A DNA stretch of 46,673 nt from Vulcanimicrobiota bacterium (GCA_019235715.1 JAFAKE010000095.1:1-46673), one strand, 5' to 3'; shown: positions 19,844-28,972, numbered from the stretch's first letter. Made by a program: numbers and translations. The notes: generated by a model not told the origin, from the letters alone.

Positions 19844-20936
19844 ACTCTGCAACCTCGACGAATTCTGCGACGCGCGCCGGCACAAGGCCGGCCGCTTTGA
19901 TCTCTCGGATCGCCCTCGCCGCGTAGTGTTGTGGAGCCGATGCCGTAAGCTCGGGGCCGCCTGCCGCCTCGAGCAGCGCGCGTATCTGCCGCCCCGCGTC
20001 GCGCACTCCGGAGCCGAACAACTCGCGCAGCCGCTCGCGCTGCACCGGTTTCATCGCGGAAAAAGCCGCGACGATCGGAAACGTGAGCTTGCGGCGAGTG
20101 ACATCTCCTTCCGAAGACTTGCCGGTCGCCGAGGTGTCGCCCCACACACCCAACCAGTCGTCGCGGATCTGAAACGCCTTGCCGAGCAGTTCACCCGCTT
20201 TGCGGAATCGCTGCGCGGTTTGATCGGACGCGCCTGACATCACGGCGCCGGTCTGCAAGCTCGCGCCGAGCAAGGCGCCCGTCTTGAAGCCGACGACGCG
20301 CAGGTACGCGCGCACCGACGCTTCCGGCCGGCCCTCCATGCGCAGATCGAGGCACTGGCCTTCGACGGTGACAAGCGTCGCGTCGGCGATGATGCGCGCG
20401 GCGCGCAGCTGGCGTTCGGGATAGGGACCGCTTGCGGTCAACGAGCGCATTGCGAGCGCATGCAACGCGTCGCCGGCGTTGATGCCCTGCGGCGCGCCCC
20501 AGATCGCCCATACGGTCTCACGATGGCGCCGCATGCGGTCACCATCTTGGATGTCGTCGTGAACCAGCGTGAAGTTGTGGGTCCACTCGAGGGCCGCAGC
20601 AACCGGCAGCGCGAGCACCGCATCGCCGCCGCTCGCCTCGCACGCCCACAGGCAGAGGCTTGGACGCACGAGCTTGCCCGGCGACGCATCATGGCTGTGG
20701 CCGCCGGCATCGATCCATCCCATATGGTAGGAGGTCATCGTGCCGGCAAGCGAGCTTTGCGGCAGGGCATTCGCGCGCAAATAACGCGCGATGTCGCTTG
20801 TATAGCGGCTCAACACGCTCGGGCTTATGTTCGTCGTCTCTACATGCGCTGCGAGCGCGGGTGATGATGACATCGAAGAGCCGCGGTTCCCCATCGTCAC
20901 GGTCGGCACCGCCGTTTTCTGCCGTCCCGCGCGCAT
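19821..20936 (-). CDS. Polyprenyl diphosphate synthase (probably farnesyl or geranylgeranyl)
   Basis: A trans-isoprenyl diphosphate synthase of 371 residues, first gene of the hopanoid operon. The first aspartate-rich motif is DDIQD (127-131, within LVHDDIQDGD) and the second is IRDDWLGVWGD; GKLVRPSL supplies the IPP-binding Gly-Lys...Arg. Phe at -5 before the first motif suggests a short product, fitting FPP supply to HpnD, but chain length cannot be fixed by eye. The start is uncertain: ATG 20936 has GAGCGAGG directly upstream with very short spacing, while ATGs at 20894 and 20873 are also in frame. It is divergent from the GT-C gene across ~166 bp, which should hold both promoters; no clear -35/-10 pair was found there. 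Confidence 0.88.
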   Translation of the reverse strand: MRAGRQKTAVPTVTMGNRGSSMSSSPALAAHVETTNISPSVLSRYTSDIARYLRANALPQSSLAGTMTSYHMGWIDAGGHSHDASPGKLVRPSLCLWACEASGGDAVLALPVAAALEWTHNFTLVHDDIQDGDRMRRHRETVWAIWGAPQGINAGDALHALAMRSLTASGPYPERQLRAARIIADATLVTVEGQCLDLRMEGRPEASVRAYLRVVGFKTGALLGASLQTGAVMSGASDQTAQRFRKAGELLGKAFQIRDDWLGVWGDTSATGKSSEGDVTRRKLTFPIVAAFSAMKPVQRERLRELFGSGVRDAGRQIRALLEAAGGPELTASAPQHYAARAIREIKAAGLVPARVAEFVEVAEYVAKRVR

Positions 20937-21102
20937 AACCTCGCTCGACCGGACATGCCGATAGACGAATGGAAGGGCCGGCGTGCGCGATGCGCGTCAT
21001 CACGATTGCGGCGATCGGCGACTCTTGTCGTACGCCGAAACCAATCGCGCATTGCATCCGAACAGCAGGTTGGACGCGTCCCATCAGGAGAACCGATAAG
21101 TC

Positions 21103-24100
21103 GTGTCACAGCGCACCGCGGCAGGACCCAAGCCGGTCCCACAAGCCGCGAGCCAGGGCCGTCCTCCCGCGAGCGACCGCGCGAACGAACCAAGCGGCGC
21201 GGCGGGGACGCCGCTCACACGGAAAGAGATCGTGAACATCGCCGCCCTTTGCGCGGCGGCGTTCGTTTTGCGGCTCATCCCGATCACGCTTGTCGGCCAC
21301 GCCGTCGACATCTCGACGTTCGAGAACTGGATGCTGGTCCTCGGGCAGTACGGGCCGTGGGGTTTTTACACGCACGTCCAGTTCATCGACTATCCGCCGG
21401 GCTACATGTTGTTCCTATGGGCCGCGGCCGGACTGCACTGGGTGCTCGACCACCTCGGCCTTGCCGCGCACGGCATCGACACGATGCTCATCTCGATCAA
21501 GATGCCGGCGATTCTCGCAGATATCGGGTTGGTCTATCTCGTCTACCTGATCATGCGGCGCAACTGGTCGACCCAGATCGCGTTGGTCGGAGCCGCGATC
21601 ATCGCGGCCCTCAATCCGGATATCGCATTCTTGTCGGCGTATTGGGGACAGGCCGACTCGGTCGGGGCCGTTTTCGTCGTGTGGGCGATCTACCTGGCGC
21701 TGACCGAACGATTTGAATTCGCGTGGGCAAGCCTCGCGTTCGCCATCTTGATCAAGCCGCACCCGATCGCGCTCGTGCCGCTGTTCGTGCTGTGGCAGCT
21801 GCGCCGTCAAGGCGTGACCTGGCGGCTCGCCGCGTTTCCGGTCGTGAGCTTGCTCGTCGCGTATCTCGGAACAGTTCAGTTCACCCCGTTCCCATCGCTG
21901 ATCGAAGGCGCGATCAGCGCCGCTTCGCAGTTACCGCATCTCGTCGCGCTGCCCATCGCGATCGTCCTCGATTTCTTCAAAAATCCGCTCGACGTGTTCC
22001 AATGGCTCTACGCCGCGTACGCGCACGGGCGCGACGGCTATCCATACAATTCCGTCAATGCGTTCAACTTATATTCGATGAAGAACGACTTCTGGCAGCC
22101 CGACCAGCAGCCGGTCACACCGACGATCTTCGGCATGCACTTGAATCTCGGACCGCTGTGGCTGTGGGGCGTCGGCATCTTCACCGGCTTCCTCATCGCC
22201 TTTGCCATGCGCCAATGGCGTACGACCGGCTCGGACGTCTCGCGTCAGGAGGCCGAGAACAGCTTCATCTTCGCATGCTTCCTCGTGATGCTCGGCTACT
22301 TCATGCTGCTGACGCGCATGCACGAGCGCTACATCTTCACCGCGGTCGTGCTCGTGACGCTCGTGCGGCCGCTCGGGCCCATCCCACGCATCGTCACGCT
22401 CGCGCTCGCGTGCACCTTCATGATCGATTTGTTATACGGCCTCTATTATCTGAAGACGCCGTCGATGGATCTCAACCCCTTGCTCGTGCACTCGATGTCG
22501 ATCATCAACGTCGTGTGCTTCTTCGCAGTGTCGAGCGTGTACCTGATCGACGAATTCGACGCGGCGGTGAAGTCATGGTTTGCAGGCGGCCGGGCGCCGC
22601 GCGCACCGCCGGCGCCGCCACGGCGCAGCCCGCAATTGCTCGAAGGCCTCATCGGTTTCACGCGCACCGATTGGTGGGTCGCTACCGGCTTGACCGCGGC
22701 GACTGCGTTCTTGCTGCTTTTCCGCATTAGTGCGCCGAACTCGCGCATTTTCGATGAGATCTATTACGCGCGCTCAGCGCAGGAGTATCTCAAGCACCAA
22801 GTCGTGTACGAGTCGACCCATCCGCCGCTCACCAAGCTCAGCATGGCTGCGACCGCGTGGTTCTTCCAAATCGCGCTGCCGGCGTTCGGTGCGTGGCTGT
22901 CCGCGCATGGCCTGTCATTCGGCGAATTTTTTGTGCGCAACCAGGTTGGCGATCCGGTAAGCTCGCGCGTGGCGTGTGCGCTGGTGGGCATCGCGACCGT
23001 TCCCGTCCTCTATGCCTTCGCAAAGCGCATGTTCGCATCGACGCCGGCCGCGATCGTCGCCTGCGTGTTGCTTCTGACGAGCGGCTTTTTCTTCGTGCAG
23101 GCGCGCACCGCGCTGCCCGACATCTTCGTCGGCTTTTTCTCGCTCTGCGCGCTGTACTGCGGGTATCGCTACTTCACGTCGGCGCAGATCGTGCGCCGCA
23201 GCGGTGGCTCGTACCCCGACTGGCAGTCCGTCGCAGCACTGGCGGGGGTCGTGATCGTCATCATCGCGTTCGTCGCGATCGAGGTCGCATACTACGATCC
23301 AAGCAAGGCTCCGCCCGGGCCTTCCTGGTACGCGTATCTGGCCTTTATCGCGATCATGACGACGTTCTCGATTTGGTGGGCCCTGCGCTCGCGGCGCGAA
23401 CATCGCGATGGTGATACCGTCGTATATCCGGATGGTTCGGTCGCGCGCGAACAGACGCTTGAGTTCGCGTCGGGTCAGCGTAAGCCGCTCAAGAATGCGT
23501 CCTTCGATGACGGCACGCAGCGCGTCGTGTGGAATAACGACGGCGCGCAAGCCGTTGAGGGCGACACGACCGTCCGCTGGCAAGCCGACGGCGCGATTCA
23601 CGCGATCGTCGGCGGTACGGAGTTCGCAGACAGACAGCAATGGGGCATCTGGCTGGTGCTCACCGCTCTTTCGCTGGGCGCGGTGTGTTCGAGCAAGTGG
23701 TATGGTTTGTTCGACGCTGCGACGCTGACGCTCGCCGCCGTGCTGGTGACCGCACAAAGCTTCCTGCCGACGTATTGGCGTTGGCGCGCCGAAGCAGCCG
23801 GCGATCTGCCGCGACGCCTCTTGTGGGGCAATCCGCTTTCGTGGCGCATCCCGTTGATCGTGTCGACCGTCGCCGTCATCGGCGTGGTCCTGTATGGCGC
23901 GTGTTACATCCCCTATTTCACGCTCGGCCAGACGTGGCAAGATATCTTAAGCTCGCAGTACGGGATGTACGTCTATCACGCGACGATCAAAGCGACGCAC
24001 GTCTACGCCTCGAAATGGTGGACGTGGCCGCTCGACCTGCGCCCGGTCGCCTACTACTATCAAACCTTGTCCAAGCCAAGCGATCCCGTGCAGATCGTCG

Positions 24101-24552
24101 CAGAGGTCCTTGCGCTGCCGAATCCGTTCGTGTGGGTCGCGGGTGTGATCACCGTGCCCGTTTCGGCTTGGCTCGCATGGCGCGAGCGCCACAAAGGCAT
24201 GCTCATCGTCGTGGCCGCATGCTTCTTGCACTGGATCCCGTGGGTCGCATCGCCGCGCATCGACTTCCAGTACAACATCTACAATAATACGGCGCTCGTG
24301 TGTCTGTGCACGGCGTATGTGCTCTTGCGCCTGTGGCGTTGGGCGCGCGCGAAGGAGAAGACCGATCCGAATTTCTTGTTCGCGGTGCGCCTTGCGGTCG
24401 GCGCGTATGTGGCGTTGTGCATCGTCGGATTCGCCTACTTCTACCCGATCCTGGGCGCGCTGCCGATCACATACAACAGCTGGCGCGACCACATGTGGCT
24501 GCCCTGGGGCTGCGGCCAAGGGCAGAAGGAAGACTGCATCGGCTGGATTTGA
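21103..24552 (+). CDS. Double GT-C membrane glycosyltransferase (Gpi18-like + PMT-like)
   Basis: A 1149-residue polytopic protein made of two GT-C modules. Module 1 (~45-500) has the signatures HAVDISTFENW, GFYTHVQFIDYPPGY and AYWGQADS seen in Gpi18-like/DUF2029 mannosyltransferases. Module 2 (~519-1149) looks like the protein O-mannosyltransferase family (PMT/GT39): FDEIYYA (Phe550-Asp551-Glu552), STHPPLTKL, QARTALPDIF and a C-terminal four-TM part ending GQGQKEDCIGWI. A soluble, polar segment (~762-846) interrupts module 2. GT-C enzymes use polyprenyl-phosphate sugars at the outer membrane face; acceptor and sugar are unknown. GTG 21103 has AGGAG upstream at 12 bases. The GT2 gene directly downstream probably makes its donor. 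Confidence 0.85.
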   Translation: MSQRTAAGPKPVPQAASQGRPPASDRANEPSGAAGTPLTRKEIVNIAALCAAAFVLRLIPITLVGHAVDISTFENWMLVLGQYGPWGFYTHVQFIDYPPGYMLFLWAAAGLHWVLDHLGLAAHGIDTMLISIKMPAILADIGLVYLVYLIMRRNWSTQIALVGAAIIAALNPDIAFLSAYWGQADSVGAVFVVWAIYLALTERFEFAWASLAFAILIKPHPIALVPLFVLWQLRRQGVTWRLAAFPVVSLLVAYLGTVQFTPFPSLIEGAISAASQLPHLVALPIAIVLDFFKNPLDVFQWLYAAYAHGRDGYPYNSVNAFNLYSMKNDFWQPDQQPVTPTIFGMHLNLGPLWLWGVGIFTGFLIAFAMRQWRTTGSDVSRQEAENSFIFACFLVMLGYFMLLTRMHERYIFTAVVLVTLVRPLGPIPRIVTLALACTFMIDLLYGLYYLKTPSMDLNPLLVHSMSIINVVCFFAVSSVYLIDEFDAAVKSWFAGGRAPRAPPAPPRRSPQLLEGLIGFTRTDWWVATGLTAATAFLLLFRISAPNSRIFDEIYYARSAQEYLKHQVVYESTHPPLTKLSMAATAWFFQIALPAFGAWLSAHGLSFGEFFVRNQVGDPVSSRVACALVGIATVPVLYAFAKRMFASTPAAIVACVLLLTSGFFFVQARTALPDIFVGFFSLCALYCGYRYFTSAQIVRRSGGSYPDWQSVAALAGVVIVIIAFVAIEVAYYDPSKAPPGPSWYAYLAFIAIMTTFSIWWALRSRREHRDGDTVVYPDGSVAREQTLEFASGQRKPLKNASFDDGTQRVVWNNDGAQAVEGDTTVRWQADGAIHAIVGGTEFADRQQWGIWLVLTALSLGAVCSSKWYGLFDAATLTLAAVLVTAQSFLPTYWRWRAEAAGDLPRRLLWGNPLSWRIPLIVSTVAVIGVVLYGACYIPYFTLGQTWQDILSSQYGMYVYHATIKATHVYASKWWTWPLDLRPVAYYYQTLSKPSDPVQIVAEVLALPNPFVWVAGVITVPVSAWLAWRERHKGMLIVVAACFLHWIPWVASPRIDFQYNIYNNTALVCLCTAYVLLRLWRWARAKEKTDPNFLFAVRLAVGAYVALCIVGFAYFYPILGALPITYNSWRDHMWLPWGCGQGQKEDCIGWI

Positions 24553-24554
24553 CG

Positions 24555-25283
24555 GTGGCATCGCTCTCGATCTTTTTTCCGGCCTTCAACGAAGAAGCGA
24601 TCATCGAACGCACGGTGCACGGCGCGCTCAAGGCGGCGCAGGCGAACGGCGCGGACTACGAGGTCATCGTCGTCGACGACGGCAGCGCGGACGCGACCGC
24701 GCAGATCGTGACGCGGCTTGCGCAGGAGGATCCGCACGTGCGGCTTGTGCGCCATGCGACCAATCGCGGCTATGGCGCGGCCTTGCGCACGGGCTTCGCG
24801 AGCGCGACCAAAGACCTGGTGTTCTTCTCCGATGCCGACGGCCAATTCGACCTTGGCGAACTGCCCGCGACGCTCGAGCTCGCCAGCGCCAGTCCGGTGG
24901 TGGCCGGCTATCGCATCAAGCGCAGCGATCCGTGGCATCGGCTCTTCATCGCGCGCAGCTACCGGCTGATCGTATGGCTCGTGTTCGGTCTGCGCGTGCG
25001 CGATATCGACTGCGCGTGGAAGATGCTCCATCGCGACGCGCTTGCGCGCGTCGAACTCGAATCGAACGGCGCATTCATCAGCTCTGAGCTGCTCATCAAA
25101 TTGAAGCGGGCCGGCGTGCCGCTGACGCAAATCGGCGTTCATCATTACCCGCGCACGACCGGCGTATCGAAAGGCGCCACGCCGATGGTGATCCTGCGGA
25201 CGATCCGCGACATCATCCGCCTGCGCCTGGGGATGCCGCTCGCGCCGCGCCAGCCGCAAGAGGCCGGCGCCGCACCGCGCTGA
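24555..25283 (+). CDS. GT2 glycosyltransferase, dolichyl/polyprenyl-phosphate mannose synthase-like
   Basis: A GT-A family 2 enzyme (242 residues). FFPAFNEEAIIERT and VIVVDDGSADAT bind the nucleotide sugar, SDADGQFDLGEL holds the DxD, and VRDIDCAWKML and HHYPRTTGVSKGA match the DPM1-like group that loads mannose or glucose onto polyprenyl phosphate. No C-terminal TM pair is seen, so it resembles the soluble DPM1 type. The start is taken as GTG 24555, just after the previous stop; TTG 24549, overlapping that stop, is an equal alternative. It probably supplies the lipid-linked donor to the GT-C protein upstream. Confidence 0.85.
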   Translation: MASLSIFFPAFNEEAIIERTVHGALKAAQANGADYEVIVVDDGSADATAQIVTRLAQEDPHVRLVRHATNRGYGAALRTGFASATKDLVFFSDADGQFDLGELPATLELASASPVVAGYRIKRSDPWHRLFIARSYRLIVWLVFGLRVRDIDCAWKMLHRDALARVELESNGAFISSELLIKLKRAGVPLTQIGVHHYPRTTGVSKGATPMVILRTIRDIIRLRLGMPLAPRQPQEAGAAPR

Positions 25284-25293
25284 ACACCACCAT

Positions 25294-26055
25294 ATGTCCG
25301 GTCACTCGAAATGGCACAACATCCGTCTGCGCAAGGGCAAAGTCGACGCGCAGCGCGGCCAGCTGTTCACAAAGCTGAGCAAGGAGATCATCGTGGCCGC
25401 GCGTTCGGGATCTCCGGATCCCGAGGCGAACTTCCGGCTTAAGATGGCCGTCGCCAAAGCGCGCGACAACAATATGCCGGTCGATAACATCAAGCGCGCG
25501 ATCGCGCGCGCGGCGGGCGCAGGCAAAGGCGACGCCTTCGAAGAGATGCGCTACGAGGGCTTTGGCCCTGCCGGCGTTGCGGTGATCGTCGATGTGGTCA
25601 CTGACAACCGCAACCGTACCGCGTCGGAGATGCGCTACATGTTCTCGCGCAACGGGGGCAATCTTGGTGAGACGGGCAGCGTCGGCTGGTCATTCGAAGA
25701 GCGCGGGGTCATCTCGATCCCGACGACGGGCATCTCAGAAGACGATCTGCTCGAATGTGCCGTCGTGGACGGTGTCGTCGACGTCAAAGCGGAGGGCGAC
25801 ACGGCCGACATCGTCACGGAGCCGCGCGCGCTCGGGCACGCGCGCGATGAGATCGAGCGAACGCTGCTCGCGCCACGCGGCCTCGCCGTCACATCGGCAT
25901 CTCTCGAACTCGTCGCCAAGAACCAGGCACCCGTGCCGCGCGAGTCCGCGGCGGCGGTGCTCAAGCTCCTGGACGCGTTGGAGGAGCACGACGACGTCAC
26001 GCATGTCTATTCGAACGCGGACATCGCGGTCGACGTCCTCGAAGCGCTCGCGTGA
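25294..26055 (+). CDS. yebC: YebC/PmpR-family protein
   Basis: A 253-residue full-length YebC/TACO1-family protein with the invariant N-terminus SGHSKWHNI, then KLSKEIIVAAR and the central RYEGFGPAGVAVIVDVVTDNRNRT. The family was described as DNA-binding regulators and more recently as ribosome-associated factors that help translation through proline stretches. In many bacteria it sits next to ruvC; here ruvCAB is absent and the gene overlaps a PASTA protein gene (GTGA). No Shine-Dalgarno site is evident upstream of the ATG. Confidence 0.94.
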   Translation: MSGHSKWHNIRLRKGKVDAQRGQLFTKLSKEIIVAARSGSPDPEANFRLKMAVAKARDNNMPVDNIKRAIARAAGAGKGDAFEEMRYEGFGPAGVAVIVDVVTDNRNRTASEMRYMFSRNGGNLGETGSVGWSFEERGVISIPTTGISEDDLLECAVVDGVVDVKAEGDTADIVTEPRALGHARDEIERTLLAPRGLAVTSASLELVAKNQAPVPRESAAAVLKLLDALEEHDDVTHVYSNADIAVDVLEALA

Positions 26056-27182
26056 GTTCGACCGGACCGACGAAGCGCCGGCGCAGCGCCGGCTATTCCA
26101 TTCCGCCTCCGAAACGGCCAAGCCGCCGGGGCATATCACCCGGGCTCATCGTCGCGCTGTCGCTCTTACTCGTACTGATCGTCCTGGTCAGCGTCGGCGC
26201 CTATCGATTGTTCGCGCCGGCCGGCAGCCCCGTCGAATTGCCGGACTTCGCGGGCATGTCGCTCGACGTTGCGCAGAGCGTCGCCGATCGCGCCGGCGTC
26301 AGTTTGCGCGTCGTCGCGCATCATAACGACGACAAGATCGGCAAAGGAGATGTCGTCGGTCAATTTCCGGCGGCCGGCGAGCACGTGCGCCGCGGCCGCA
26401 TCGTCGACGTCGTGGTGTCCGACGGTCCTGCTGCGACAAGCGTCCCCGACCTTGGCGACCTCTCGTTGCGCGACGCCCAGATCGCGTTGGGCAACGCGCG
26501 CTTGAGCCTCGGCAACGTCACCAAGCAGAAGAGCGACACCGTGGCGGCGGGGCGGATTTTGTCGCAGGATCCGATCGCGCTCACCGATGTGGCGGTCGGG
26601 TCGCGCGTCGACGTCGTCGTCGCCCAAGGCCGCCCTCAAGTGTACGTGCCGAACTTCGTCGGCCTGTCGCTGGCCTTCTCGCAAACCGCGGCGAAACAGG
26701 CGGGTGTTTCTCTCGGACCGCCGCTGTGGCTGCCGATCGCAAAGGATGCGAAACCGCGCGGCATCGTGATCGCACAAGATCCGCTTCCAGGCCAGCCGCT
26801 GGGCACGGGCGACAAAGTGATCTTGCATGTCAGCGGCGGCGCGCCGCCGACGCCGACGCCTTCGCCGACCGCCACGCCGACCGAAGCTCCGGTCGCGCAA
26901 ACGCCGGCTCCGGAGACGGCCTCGCCGCCCGTGCAACCGAGCGGCGAGGGCAGCCCGTCTGCCGCTCCCGTTGCGCGTTCGCTGCGCATCCAAGTCGCGT
27001 TGCCGCAGCTCGCCTCTGCAAAACGCGTGCGCATCGCACTGGTCGATACGACCGGCTCGCACGATTTGTACGATGAGACGACAAAAGGCGGCGTCACACT
27101 GCAGCTCGACATCACGGTGACCGGTCAAGGCAGCGTGCAGACGTACATCGACGGCGTGCTGACCACGACCACCAACCTCTAA
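26052..27182 (+). CDS. Membrane-anchored PASTA-domain protein without kinase
   Basis: A 376-residue protein: a basic, Pro-rich cytoplasmic N-terminus (1-29), one TM segment (~30-53), three PASTA repeats (about 60-124, 126-192, 195-262, each ending in a VVVSDG/VVVAQG/ILHVSGG type strand), a Pro/Thr-rich linker (~265-312), and a small C-terminal beta-rich domain (~313-376). PASTA repeats bind peptidoglycan fragments in PknB/PrkC kinases and PBPs; here there is neither kinase nor transpeptidase. A cell-wall-sensing or structural role is inferred. The GTG start overlaps the yebC stop; rpe follows after 34 bases. Confidence 0.85.
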   Translation: MSSTGPTKRRRSAGYSIPPPKRPSRRGISPGLIVALSLLLVLIVLVSVGAYRLFAPAGSPVELPDFAGMSLDVAQSVADRAGVSLRVVAHHNDDKIGKGDVVGQFPAAGEHVRRGRIVDVVVSDGPAATSVPDLGDLSLRDAQIALGNARLSLGNVTKQKSDTVAAGRILSQDPIALTDVAVGSRVDVVVAQGRPQVYVPNFVGLSLAFSQTAAKQAGVSLGPPLWLPIAKDAKPRGIVIAQDPLPGQPLGTGDKVILHVSGGAPPTPTPSPTATPTEAPVAQTPAPETASPPVQPSGEGSPSAAPVARSLRIQVALPQLASAKRVRIALVDTTGSHDLYDETTKGGVTLQLDITVTGQGSVQTYIDGVLTTTTNL

Positions 27183-27216
27183 GGGGATTGAGGCGGCCGC
27201 TGCGAACGCCCGCACC

Positions 27217-27870
27217 ATGAAGATCGAGCCTTCGCTGCTGTCGGCTGACTTCGCCGATATCCGCGCGCAGATCGAGCTTGTCGAGCGCGCCGGCGTAGAC
27301 GGTCTGCACATCGACGTGATGGACGGTCATTTCGTGCCCAACATCACGTGGGGCCAGAAGGTCACCAAAGACCTGCGCAAGCTGACGAAGCTGACGTTTG
27401 ACGTGCATCTCATGATCGAAGAGCCCGAGCGCTACGTCGCAGAGTTCGCTCAAGCAGGCGCTGACATCATCAGCGTTCACTGGGAAGCGACTGTTCACGC
27501 GAATCGCCTGGTCACCAATATTAAGGAACTCGGCGTACGCGCCGGCCTTGCGATCAATCCAGCGACGTCGTTGAGCGAACTCGATCAGATCCTCCCGTAT
27601 ATCGATATCCTGGTCGTGATGAGCGTGAATCCGGGTTTTGGAGGACAACCGTACGTTCCGACGTCCACCGAGAAAGTGAGAGCAGCGCGCGCGCTCATCG
27701 ACGGGCGCGGCTTGGATATCGAGATCGAAGTCGATGGCGGCGTCACGCTCGACAATATCGCCGACGTCGCCCGTGCAGGCACGGACATCGCAGTCATGGG
27801 CGCCGGCATTTTCGCCACGCCGGATCCGGCAGCGACGATCGTGCGCGCCCGCTCTTTATGCGCCGGCTGA
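27217..27870 (+). CDS. rpe: Ribulose-phosphate 3-epimerase
   Basis: Interconverts ribulose-5-P and xylulose-5-P in the pentose phosphate pathway. A 217-residue TIM barrel with family motifs PSLLSADFADI, LHIDVMDGHFVPNITWG (metal His and Asp), DVHLMIEEPERY, MSVNPGFGGQ and EVDGGV, and the phosphate loop AVMGAGIF. The length is normal. No strong RBS is visible before the ATG. It overlaps thiL by 13 bases. Confidence 0.96.
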   Translation: MKIEPSLLSADFADIRAQIELVERAGVDGLHIDVMDGHFVPNITWGQKVTKDLRKLTKLTFDVHLMIEEPERYVAEFAQAGADIISVHWEATVHANRLVTNIKELGVRAGLAINPATSLSELDQILPYIDILVVMSVNPGFGGQPYVPTSTEKVRAARALIDGRGLDIEIEVDGGVTLDNIADVARAGTDIAVMGAGIFATPDPAATIVRARSLCAG

Positions 27871-28895
27871 GCGATCGCGAGGCGAGCTCGAGCCTAACCG
27901 AAGACGAACTCGTCGCGCGCATCGCCGAGGCGCTGGCGGCGCCCCCGCGCGCGCTGCGCGTCGGCATCGGCGACGATGCCGCAGCTTGGAAGACGCATCC
28001 GCATCATCTGAGCCTGCTGACGACCGACATGCTCGTCGACGGCGTGCACTTCCGCCGCGCGCAGACAACGCCGCAAGCGCTTGGACGCAAGGCGCTGGCG
28101 GAGAATCTTTCCGACATCGCCGCGATGGGCGGCACGCCGGCGGTCGCTGTCGTCGCGCTCGGTCTGACGGCCGATGTCGATGACGATTGGATCCGCGGGT
28201 TCTACCGCGGCATGGCCGCGCTTGCGAACAGCGCATCCTGCGCGATCGCAGGCGGCGATATCGTGCGCGCACCGGCACTCACGATTGCGCTCACGGTGGC
28301 AGGAGAGGTGCGGGCAAGCCGGATGCGCACGCGCGCAAACGCAAAAGCGAACGACGTCGCTGCGATCACGGCGCCGCTCGGCCGAGCCGCTGCTGGGCTC
28401 GCGCTTATCGATGCGGCAAAGCCGTTGCATCTCGATCCAGCGATCGCCGCTTCCTTGCAGCAGGCCTATTTCGAGCCGCGAGCGCGCTTGCGCGAGGGAC
28501 GGTACTTCGGGTCGCGGCGCGCGGTGCACGCGCTCATGGACCTATCCGACGGGCTCTCGACGGACGGCGCACGTATGGCGCGCGCGTCGCACCTCGACCT
28601 CGTGCTCGATGCGGGTGCGCTTACGCCGGGCGACGACGTCGTCGCGGTCGCGCAGCAGCGTGAACTGGACGCCGTTGATCTTGTCCTCAACGGCGGAGAT
28701 GACTACGAGCTGCTGGCAGCCATCGATGCGCGCGCGTACAAACACGTGGCCGACGGATACCGCAAGCGTTTTGGGCGTCCGCTCATCGCGATCGGCCGAT
28801 TCGTGAGCGGCGACGGGAGCGTCTGGATCGAACGCTCGGGCAAGCGAGAAGCAGTCACCTCCTCCGGCTACGATCACCTGCGCAGGCTGCGCTAA
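27858..28895 (+). CDS. thiL: Thiamine-monophosphate kinase
   Basis: Phosphorylates thiamine monophosphate to the active cofactor thiamine diphosphate. A 345-residue ThiL with GIGDDAAAW, TTDMLVDGVHF, ENLSDIAAMGG, DLSDGLSTDGARMA and NGGDDYELL, the metal- and ATP-binding sites of the PurM/ThiL fold. It starts inside the end of rpe. No other thiamine gene is adjacent, apart from the YjbQ domain 8 kb upstream on the other strand, whose link to thiamine is uncertain. The 77-bp gap after it holds a small hairpin (CGTTGC-TAAC-GCAACG) without a T-run. Confidence 0.94.
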   Translation: MRRLSDREASSSLTEDELVARIAEALAAPPRALRVGIGDDAAAWKTHPHHLSLLTTDMLVDGVHFRRAQTTPQALGRKALAENLSDIAAMGGTPAVAVVALGLTADVDDDWIRGFYRGMAALANSASCAIAGGDIVRAPALTIALTVAGEVRASRMRTRANAKANDVAAITAPLGRAAAGLALIDAAKPLHLDPAIAASLQQAYFEPRARLREGRYFGSRRAVHALMDLSDGLSTDGARMARASHLDLVLDAGALTPGDDVVAVAQQRELDAVDLVLNGGDDYELLAAIDARAYKHVADGYRKRFGRPLIAIGRFVSGDGSVWIERSGKREAVTSSGYDHLRRLR

Positions 28896-28972
28896 GCGCG
28901 AGACGAAACGTCGCCGTACCGCGTTGCTAACGCAACGGCAGTACTCGTTTACGTCCGACGGAGGATGTCCCC

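Noticed and set aside
22915-23940. 341-codon minus-strand frame opposite the GT-C gene
   Set aside because: No recognisable motif, and the plus frame carries consistent membrane topology.
28914-28940. Hairpin CGTTGC-TAAC-GCAACG after thiL as a terminator
   Set aside because: Only six base pairs and no T-run follow; it may be chance.
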